From an uncultured Lentisphaerota bacterium (GTDB lineage: Bacteria > Verrucomicrobiota > Kiritimatiellia > RFP12 > UBA1067), in NCBI GenBank assembly GCA_900320225.1, contig ONRL01000037.1:1-42200 (forward strand): 42,200 nt of DNA, given 5' to 3'. The notes under the pieces were generated by a model. The model made no database searches and was not told where the DNA came from. It saw nothing but the letters and a program-made list of their open reading frames with translations. Made by a program: the position numbers and the translations under genes. Within the stretch, counting starts at the first letter, position 1. Each line of letters starts with the position of its first letter. Below are positions 37,308-42,200 of the stretch, one piece after another.

Positions 37308-38341
37308 TGCTGAATGCCTTTCTGAATGGTTTCGATGCGCGCGCGGACCTCATCCGCATGGGGCGAGAGCGGATATGCCTTGAGGAAGCGCTCCCAGGCG
37401 GAGACCGCCGCGTGCGGGGTGCGCTGCTTCGTGTCGTAGAACTTGGCCTGGCGGTAGGCGTCCGCCTCCAGGTGTTTCTCCAACTCCGCAAGCCATTCCT
37501 GCATCTCGTCGACGCGGTCGTGGCGCGGGTGGTCCGCGATCATCATCTTGAGGTACTTCTGCGTGTCCTGGCAGCGGGGAATGTTGTACGAGAGGCGGCG
37601 GCAGAGCCACATCCGCGCCTTCGCCTGGAGGTAGATCGCGATGTCGGCCTCGGTGGTCTTGGGGAACTTCATGACGAGCTGGTTGTACACCTGCACAGCC
37701 TCCTCGTACTCGTTGTTCTGCTCGCGGAGGTCGGCGATCTTCAACATCGTCTCGGGTACGTAGGAGGCGCGCGGCGCGCGGCGCACGACCGACTCGTAGT
37801 GCTGGCGCACGATGCGGTCAGACGTGAAGGAGAAGCCGAACATGGTTTTCTTCTCCTTCACCATGAGGTTCGTGAGCTGATAGAGGAACTCCACCATCTC
37901 GAGGTACGGGCACTCGCTCGGGTAGAAGTCGAGCAGGTACTCCAGCTCCTCCAGCGCGTTGTCGTAGTCCTTCTCGTGCTCGTAGATCTTGACGATGCGG
38001 TACTGGGCGCGCCACGCCTCGGGCGAGGCCGGCCATTCGCACACGAGCGCGTCGAACGCGCGGCGCGCCTTGCGGAATGCGCCCGCAGACTCGAACTCCT
38101 CGGCGAGCGCGAACTGCTCGGCGGCCGTGGCGCGGTCCACCCAGTTGAACCAGCCCTTCTCCTTCTTCTCGGGGCGCTTCACGTCGTCCAGCCCGTCGAA
38201 GCCGGGATACGCGTCCGTCGCGTAGGGGGAATTCGCGGCGAACGCGGAACCGGCCACGTTCCGTGGGGGATCCGCCAGCGCCGTCGTGCTCGCACACGCG
38301 GCGACGATGATGGACAAGCAGATTCTGCGCAGTCGTTTCAT
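37304..38341 (-). CDS. bamD: BamD-like outer-membrane-assembly TPR lipoprotein
   Basis: The 345-aa protein has a lipoprotein-type signal (ICLSIIVAAC, lipobox VAAC). TPR-like repeats include AEEFESAGAFRKARRAFDAL, YRIVKIYEHEKDYDNALEEL, IADLREQNNEYEEAVQVYNQ and FLKAYPLSPHADEVRARIET. BamD works with BamA to fold outer-membrane proteins. It is longer than E. coli BamD (245 aa) by an N-terminal extension and extra repeats, so another TPR lipoprotein role is possible. No ribosome site precedes the ATG; a heptad-repeat array occupies that space. It is the first gene of bamD-lptE-ahbAB. Confidence 0.78.
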   Translation of the reverse strand: MKRLRRICLSIIVAACASTTALADPPRNVAGSAFAANSPYATDAYPGFDGLDDVKRPEKKEKGWFNWVDRATAAEQFALAEEFESAGAFRKARRAFDALVCEWPASPEAWRAQYRIVKIYEHEKDYDNALEELEYLLDFYPSECPYLEMVEFLYQLTNLMVKEKKTMFGFSFTSDRIVRQHYESVVRRAPRASYVPETMLKIADLREQNNEYEEAVQVYNQLVMKFPKTTEADIAIYLQAKARMWLCRRLSYNIPRCQDTQKYLKMMIADHPRHDRVDEMQEWLAELEKHLEADAYRQAKFYDTKQRTPHAAVSAWERFLKAYPLSPHADEVRARIETIQKGIQQ

Positions 38342-38346
38342 TTTTG

Positions 38347-38379
38347 TTGGTAGTTGGTAGTTGATAGTTGGTCGTTGGG
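38347..38379. repeat. Heptad tandem repeat upstream of bamD
   Basis: Units TTGGTAG, TTGGTAG, TTGATAG, TTGGTCG and a partial TTGGGG follow each other, four and a half heptads. The array fills most of the 49-bp gap between the phosphatase stop and the bamD start, where a promoter or ribosome site would be expected. Confidence 0.7.
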
Positions 38380-38390
38380 GAGTGGGGATG

Positions 38391-39671
38391 CTATTCCAAC
38401 ATGATGGAGCGGAATTTTTCGATTTCGGACGGCGTCACGCCGCAGTCGAGCAGGTAGAGCTCGATCTTCTTGTTCCAGGACGTGTTGGCGTCGCCGTACT
38501 TCGCGAAGCCTTCGTCGAAATACTGCTCGCGCCGCCAGTAGGTCGGGCCGTTGTATCCCTTCTCGAGCTCCGGCAGGGAGGGATAGAACGTGGACTCCCA
38601 GTCGGTTTCGAGGTCGTGCTTGTCTACGCCGAGGATGCCGTTGAGCACGTAGGCGAGCGAGCCTGTGCGGTCCGCACCGCCGATGCAGTGGAAGTAGATG
38701 GGGTAGTTCTTCTCGTCGCAGAACACGCGGAAGTTCGCGGCCATCGTCTTCATGCCGTCGGAGCTGAGCGCGTCCGGCTTCTTCTTGAAGATGCCGTCAT
38801 AGGCGGACGACGGGTGGTGGATGAGCTTCACGCCGGGGCCGAGGGGCGACTGCTTCATGTCGGCGAGCTCGCGGCCCGAGCGCAGGTCGAGGTCGGTCTT
38901 GACGCCCAGCGTGTTGACGAAGAAGTCGACGTCCTCCACCATCAGGCGGTTGCGCCCCTTCGCGTCGCCGTTGGTGCTGTTGTCGTTGAGGCCCTGGCCG
39001 CGGAACACCAGGCCCTGCTTCACGCGGCGGCCGTCGCGCGCCTTCCAGCCGCCGAGGTCGCGGATGTTGCCCACGCGCCCCTCGATGGCGATCCAGCGCG
39101 GCGGCTGGGCGTCCGTCGTGAACGAGGCAATGGGCGACTCGTGCGCCTTCTTCGCCTTGCCGCACGCGCAGGGTCCCTTCAGCGTCGAGCCGCAGGAGTA
39201 CTCCTTGCACTTGATGTCGCTCCACACCTTCCAGTAGTAGGTCTGTCCCAGCAGCAGGTTCGGGCGCGGGACGGTCCACTTGTGGCGCATGGTCTCGCCC
39301 TCCTTGCGCGACGAGACGTGGCTCGACTCAAGCCAGTGCGCCTTTGCGTCCGAGAGGTCCGGCTTTGTGCCGATCACGATCTTCCAGGGGCCCTTCTCGC
39401 CGGCGGTCGTGCGCCACCGCAGGACGAGCGGGGGGGAGATGCGCCACTTGTTCGCGCGGTCCTTGCCGTAGGTGCGGTCGTCATGCGGCTTCTCGTGGTC
39501 CGCCTTCAGCACGGCCAGGCGCTCCGCGTACGTGGGAATCGCCATGATCTGGCGCTGCTCCTCCGTAATGAGCTTCACCGTGGCGCCGCCCACCGGGGAG
39601 ATGGGCGTCACGTCCGCGCGCGCAAACACGGCTCCGGCAACCGCCGCCAACGCCAAAAGGATCTGCTTCAT
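38391..39671 (-). CDS. Secreted tyrosine/dual-specificity phosphatase with N-terminal beta domain
   Basis: The 426-aa protein has a signal peptide (MKQILLALAAVAGAVFA), a fibronectin-III-like domain (about 60-195, with WRTTAGEKGPWKIVIGT and LLLGQTYYWKVWSD), a Cys-rich loop (KCKEYSCGSTLKGPCACGK), and a PTP-type domain. The latter has NIRDLGGWKARDGRRVKQG and the P-loop HCIGGADRTGSLAYVLNG (C-x5-R), with LDLRSGRELADM as the general-acid region. Related exported phosphatases act on phosphoproteins, phosphoinositides or phosphoglycans. The ATG at 39671 was chosen for its signal peptide and AGGA site; the ATG at 39689 would leave a leader of only 4 nt. Confidence 0.87.
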   Translation of the reverse strand: MKQILLALAAVAGAVFARADVTPISPVGGATVKLITEEQRQIMAIPTYAERLAVLKADHEKPHDDRTYGKDRANKWRISPPLVLRWRTTAGEKGPWKIVIGTKPDLSDAKAHWLESSHVSSRKEGETMRHKWTVPRPNLLLGQTYYWKVWSDIKCKEYSCGSTLKGPCACGKAKKAHESPIASFTTDAQPPRWIAIEGRVGNIRDLGGWKARDGRRVKQGLVFRGQGLNDNSTNGDAKGRNRLMVEDVDFFVNTLGVKTDLDLRSGRELADMKQSPLGPGVKLIHHPSSAYDGIFKKKPDALSSDGMKTMAANFRVFCDEKNYPIYFHCIGGADRTGSLAYVLNGILGVDKHDLETDWESTFYPSLPELEKGYNGPTYWRREQYFDEGFAKYGDANTSWNKKIELYLLDCGVTPSEIEKFRSIMLE

Positions 39672-39700
39672 GTTGTCGTTCCTATTCATACAGGCGCGTA

Positions 39701-39709
39701 ATTATACCA
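39701..39709 (-). promoter_or_regulatory. Extended -10 promoter of the secreted phosphatase gene
   Basis: The minus strand reads TGGTATAAT, perfect, in the context GATTATGG. The start near 39694 gives a 23-nt leader to the chosen ATG. Confidence 0.6.
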
Positions 39710-39738
39710 TAATCTCGCCGGGGCGTCATATACCTTAG

Positions 39739-41679
39739 TTACTTCGCCGTCGTGATGAACTTCGTGATGGTGGCGGTCTTGTCGGGATCGACGCCGTGCG
39801 GATGGTGGCCGAACGCGCCGCGCTTGACCACCTCGATCCGGCCGCCGGCCTCCTTGAAGCGGGCCGCGAACAACTCGGCGTTCTTCGCCGGGGGAACGCT
39901 CTGGTCGTGTCCGCCGTAGAGCAGCAGCACGGGGATGTCGCCCTTCACCACCGCCGGGGCCATGTTCACCGGCATGCGCGGATCGGCCGTCCAGTTGCCG
40001 TCGGCCGGCGGCTTCGCGGCCCACGGGCCGATCGACATCGAGTTGAACCCGTCGAAGTTGAGGAGCGGCGCGTCGAGGTAGATGCGGCGCACGTTCTGCG
40101 GGTAGGCGGCGGCGTAGCGCACGGAGAAGAACCCGCCCCAGCTCATGCCGATCAGGTTGCACTTCTTCACGAAGCCCAGCTCCTTCACGAGGAAGTCCTG
40201 GAACGCCGCGCACGCCTTCAGCCCGTCGTCGTCCATGCGCGTGTTGAACACGTCGAGCGTCACGTGGTGGTAGCCCTTCGCGAGCAGGTCGGGGACGCCC
40301 GTGCGGTCCACGAACGCCTCCGCCCACTGCATCGTCCACGTCCACGGCACGCCCTTCTTCGGCGTGCCGGACGGCTCCACGACCCAGGCGGTGCGGCCGT
40401 TGAAGTCGAACTTCGTGCGGCGGTAGCCGTACCACATGTCCTCGGCGAGGATCTTGTGTCCCTTCGCGATCTTCGCGCGCAGGGACCCGCCCGCGCGCTC
40501 GGCGTCCATCTGCGCGTTGACGTGGCGGATCACGTCGATCTCCTTCGGGTCGTAGGGGTGGTGCGACGGACGGAAGAGGTCGTGGTACCACTTCGTGACC
40601 GGCGCGTCGGGGTGCCTGTAGTTGAACTGGTCCGCCCACGCCGACTCGTACGGCTCGTAGGTCTGGTACTTGCCCGCCACGAACCCCCAGCAGGTGCAGC
40701 CCACGCGGTTCTGCGCGAAGAGCGGATACGACGTGAACACGTCGTCGCCCTTGATGCGCGCCAGCCATTCCGTGTTCACGAGCGGACGCCCCCAGCGCGC
40801 GCGCAGCGCCTGGATCGCCTGTTGCTGCTGCTGGAGGTTGCCATAGCAGTGGTAGCTGATGATGTCGGAAAGCTCGCCCGCCATCTTCTCCGCCGGCGAA
40901 CATCCCTCGGCGTGTCCGCCGATCACCCGCCAGACGTCGGCCGCGAGCGGCTGCTTCGGGTCGATGCGCCACGCGATGTCGAAGAGCTTCCGCAGGTTCA
41001 CGACCGTCAAGGGCGACCGGTTGTTGTTGCCCGGCTCGTTCCAGAGGTTCCAGAAGAGCACCCGGTCGTCGTCGCGGTACTTCGTGAGCAGCTCCTCGCA
41101 CATCCGGTAGAACTTCGGGGCCAGCTCGGGGTCGTCAAGGACGGTGTAGCCCACCGCGCCGGGAAACGACCCGTGCTGCGTGCGCCGGCGTCCGCCGTGG
41201 TAGCCCACGTCGTACTGCTGAACGCCCGGCTTCGGCAGCGTCCAGATCTCCTTCGGGCGCGAGCAGTCGTTGCCCAGCACCACGATCGCGCGCATCCTGT
41301 GCTTCGCCATGATGGAGAGCATCCGCTCGAAGCGCGCCATGAAGCCGTCGTGCTCCGCGAGCCACACGCCGAACCCCTGCTCCTCAACGAGGATGCGCAG
41401 GGCGTTGAAGCCGATCGTCTCGGCGAGCGCCAGCTCGCGCTCGACCTCCGCGAAACGCTCCTCGCACCCCAGCTCCTGCCACTGGTCCACGCGGTTCGCC
41501 GCGCTCGCCGGCATGTAGTTGCAGCCGCGGATCCACGGCTGGGCGTTGTACCACTCCCATGCCTTCTCCTTGGACCACGGCGCGGTGCGCGCCGCAAACA
41601 GGTTCGCCGCCGCCAGAAGCGCGCCAAGAAGCGCCATCTTGCGCAGCCCCACGGGAAAAATGTCTTTTACGGGTTTCAT
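39739..41679 (-). CDS. Secreted GH5-like endoglycosidase fused to an alpha/beta-hydrolase esterase
   Basis: The 646-aa protein has a signal peptide (about 12-30). A TIM-barrel glycosidase (about 35-385) carries WIRGCNYMPASAANRV, the acid/base LFWNLWNEPGNNNRS and the nucleophile strand RPLVNTEWLAR. A C-terminal alpha/beta-hydrolase (about 400-646) has the nucleophile elbow LIGMSWGGFFS (G-x-S-x-G), LYGGHDQSVPP (Asp) and AFGHHPHG (His). Both catalytic sets look complete. The first half could cut a beta-linked polysaccharide; the second could remove acetyl or other ester groups from it. AAAGGA lies 9 nt before the ATG at 41679 in a leader of about 16 nt. The exact GH family is not certain. Confidence 0.85.
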   Translation of the reverse strand: MKPVKDIFPVGLRKMALLGALLAAANLFAARTAPWSKEKAWEWYNAQPWIRGCNYMPASAANRVDQWQELGCEERFAEVERELALAETIGFNALRILVEEQGFGVWLAEHDGFMARFERMLSIMAKHRMRAIVVLGNDCSRPKEIWTLPKPGVQQYDVGYHGGRRRTQHGSFPGAVGYTVLDDPELAPKFYRMCEELLTKYRDDDRVLFWNLWNEPGNNNRSPLTVVNLRKLFDIAWRIDPKQPLAADVWRVIGGHAEGCSPAEKMAGELSDIISYHCYGNLQQQQQAIQALRARWGRPLVNTEWLARIKGDDVFTSYPLFAQNRVGCTCWGFVAGKYQTYEPYESAWADQFNYRHPDAPVTKWYHDLFRPSHHPYDPKEIDVIRHVNAQMDAERAGGSLRAKIAKGHKILAEDMWYGYRRTKFDFNGRTAWVVEPSGTPKKGVPWTWTMQWAEAFVDRTGVPDLLAKGYHHVTLDVFNTRMDDDGLKACAAFQDFLVKELGFVKKCNLIGMSWGGFFSVRYAAAYPQNVRRIYLDAPLLNFDGFNSMSIGPWAAKPPADGNWTADPRMPVNMAPAVVKGDIPVLLLYGGHDQSVPPAKNAELFAARFKEAGGRIEVVKRGAFGHHPHGVDPDKTATITKFITTAK

Positions 41680-41701
41680 AGCTGATTTCCTTTGAGCCGC
41701 A

Positions 41702-41710
41702 AGTTTACCA
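41702..41710 (-). promoter_or_regulatory. Extended -10 promoter of the GH5-like/esterase gene
   Basis: The minus strand reads TGGTAAACT (4/6 match to TATAAT with TG extension). The leader is about 16 nt and holds AAAGGA. Confidence 0.45.
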
Positions 41711-41779
41711 TTTCCCTCCCCCAGTGTCTAGCCCACATGCGGCGGACTCGTTTTTCGGTTCGCAGTTCAGGCGCACTTT

Positions 41780-41788
41780 TGGTATACT
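41780..41788 (+). promoter_or_regulatory. Extended -10 promoter of the hndA/nuoE-like gene
   Basis: The plus strand reads TGGTATACT. The start near 41795 leaves a 56-nt leader with a small hairpin (CCCTG/CAGGG, about 41812-41834) and a GGAGAG ribosome site before the ATG at 41851. Confidence 0.55.
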
Positions 41789-41850
41789 ATGCGCCCGTTC
41801 TGAAAAAGCCCTGCGGCAGACAGCCCCAGGGACGATTGGAGAGAGAAATC

Positions 41851-42200
41851 ATGTGTAACTGTTGCGAGAAAAGCGACCTGTCGCGGCTGACGCCCGTCTT
41901 CGAGGCGTACGCCGGCGACGAACACGCGCTCATATCGATCCTGCAGAAGGCGCAGGAGATCTACGGCTACCTGCCGACCGACGTGCTGTACGCCATCGCC
42001 GAGAAGACGGGGAACAGCCCCGCCAAGGTGATGGGCGTGGCGACGTTCTACACGCAGTTCCGTCTCAAGCCCGTCGGCAAGAACCTCATCCTGCTCTGCA
42101 AGGGCACGGCCTGCCACGTGAACGGCGCGGACTCCATCGAGAAGGCGCTCGTGGAGGAGCTGGGCGTCGGCGACGGCGAGACGACCGACGACGGTCTCTT
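41851..42200 (+). CDS. 2Fe-2S thioredoxin-like subunit, HndA/NuoE/HydC type (runs off window)
   Basis: About 116 codons are visible. ALISILQKAQEIYGYLP and GNSPAKVMGVATFYTQFRL are the conserved N-terminal part of NuoE-type proteins, and ILLCKGTACHVNGADSIEKA gives the first two cluster cysteines (C-x4-C). The second Cys pair lies beyond the window. Such subunits carry a [2Fe-2S] cluster in complex I or in NAD(P)-linked, often electron-bifurcating, [FeFe]-hydrogenases; in anaerobes with a separate promoter in front, the hydrogenase role is more likely, but the neighbours needed to decide are outside. An extra N-terminal MCNCCEKS brings three more cysteines. The ATG at 41851 has GGAGAG 8 nt upstream. 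Confidence 0.88.
   Translation, partial: MCNCCEKSDLSRLTPVFEAYAGDEHALISILQKAQEIYGYLPTDVLYAIAEKTGNSPAKVMGVATFYTQFRLKPVGKNLILLCKGTACHVNGADSIEKALVEELGVGDGETTDDGL

Noticed and set aside
41767-42117. Minus-strand 116-codon frame at the right edge
   Set aside because: It is the antisense of the clearly recognisable HndA/NuoE-type gene.

Overview
The window is GC-rich, gene-dense bacterial DNA. It most resembles a PVC-superphylum bacterium of the Kiritimatiellota/Lentisphaerae type, probably from an anaerobic gut or sediment community; this placement is inferred from gene content, not from a marker search. Pointers are Tat-exported Gfo/Idh and metallophosphoesterase families, a Fib_succ_major-type surface protein, abundant secreted glycan-degrading enzymes (sialidase, GH27, GH92, an agarase-like GH, a GH5-like/esterase fusion), a divergent FtsZ inside a ddl-ftsQ-ftsA-ftsZ cluster, and the start of an HndA/NuoE-type 2Fe-2S subunit implying hydrogenase- or NADH-linked anaerobic metabolism.

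Layout. 1-4.6 kb: sialidase start, AraC regulator, hipBA toxin-antitoxin pair with a readable promoter/operator, exported oxidoreductase. 4.6-8.2 kb: operon of metallophosphoesterase, agarase-like GH (broken) and cytoplasmic Gfo/Idh oxidoreductase. 8.2-13.7 kb: accessory zone with a thioesterase, a RAYT (REP-associated tyrosine transposase) inside arrays of its probable REP hairpins, proteins with REPs read in frame, a Fib_succ_major protein, a vapBC pair with an internally deleted toxin between two 68-bp terminal-inverted-repeat elements, a squalene-cyclase-like secreted protein and a heptad-repeat array. 13.6-20.8 kb: rsmI and dnaB, an ECF sigma/anti-sigma/Spy-like module with a textbook ECF promoter, an HU-zinc-ribbon fusion divergent from a PAS-only protein, and a second exported metallophosphoesterase. 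20.8-29.6 kb: overlapping GH27-phosphodiesterase-pbpC operon, PfkB kinase and GH92. 29.7-35.8 kb: ddl-ftsQ-ftsA-ftsZ-mutL and tRNA-Pro(CGG). 35.7-42.2 kb: bamD-lptE-ahbAB, secreted tyrosine phosphatase, GH5-like/esterase fusion, and the partial hndA/nuoE gene.

The strongest unusual signal is the REP/RAYT system. At least 21 copies of a 25-26 bp hairpin (GTGG/GTAG foot, GA/GA internal mismatch, compensatory arm changes) and 7 copies of a 24 bp hairpin (GGAG foot) occur. Both are free of stop codons in all six frames, and copies lie inside real genes (mutL linker, an oxidoreductase, an exported protein, and both ends of the RAYT itself). A second genome-style signal is a recurrent extended -10 promoter (TG[G/C]TATAAT or TATACT) that in four genes lies so close to the ATG that the mRNA should be leaderless or nearly so. 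Positions of promoters are read by eye; protein family calls rest on motif recognition only.
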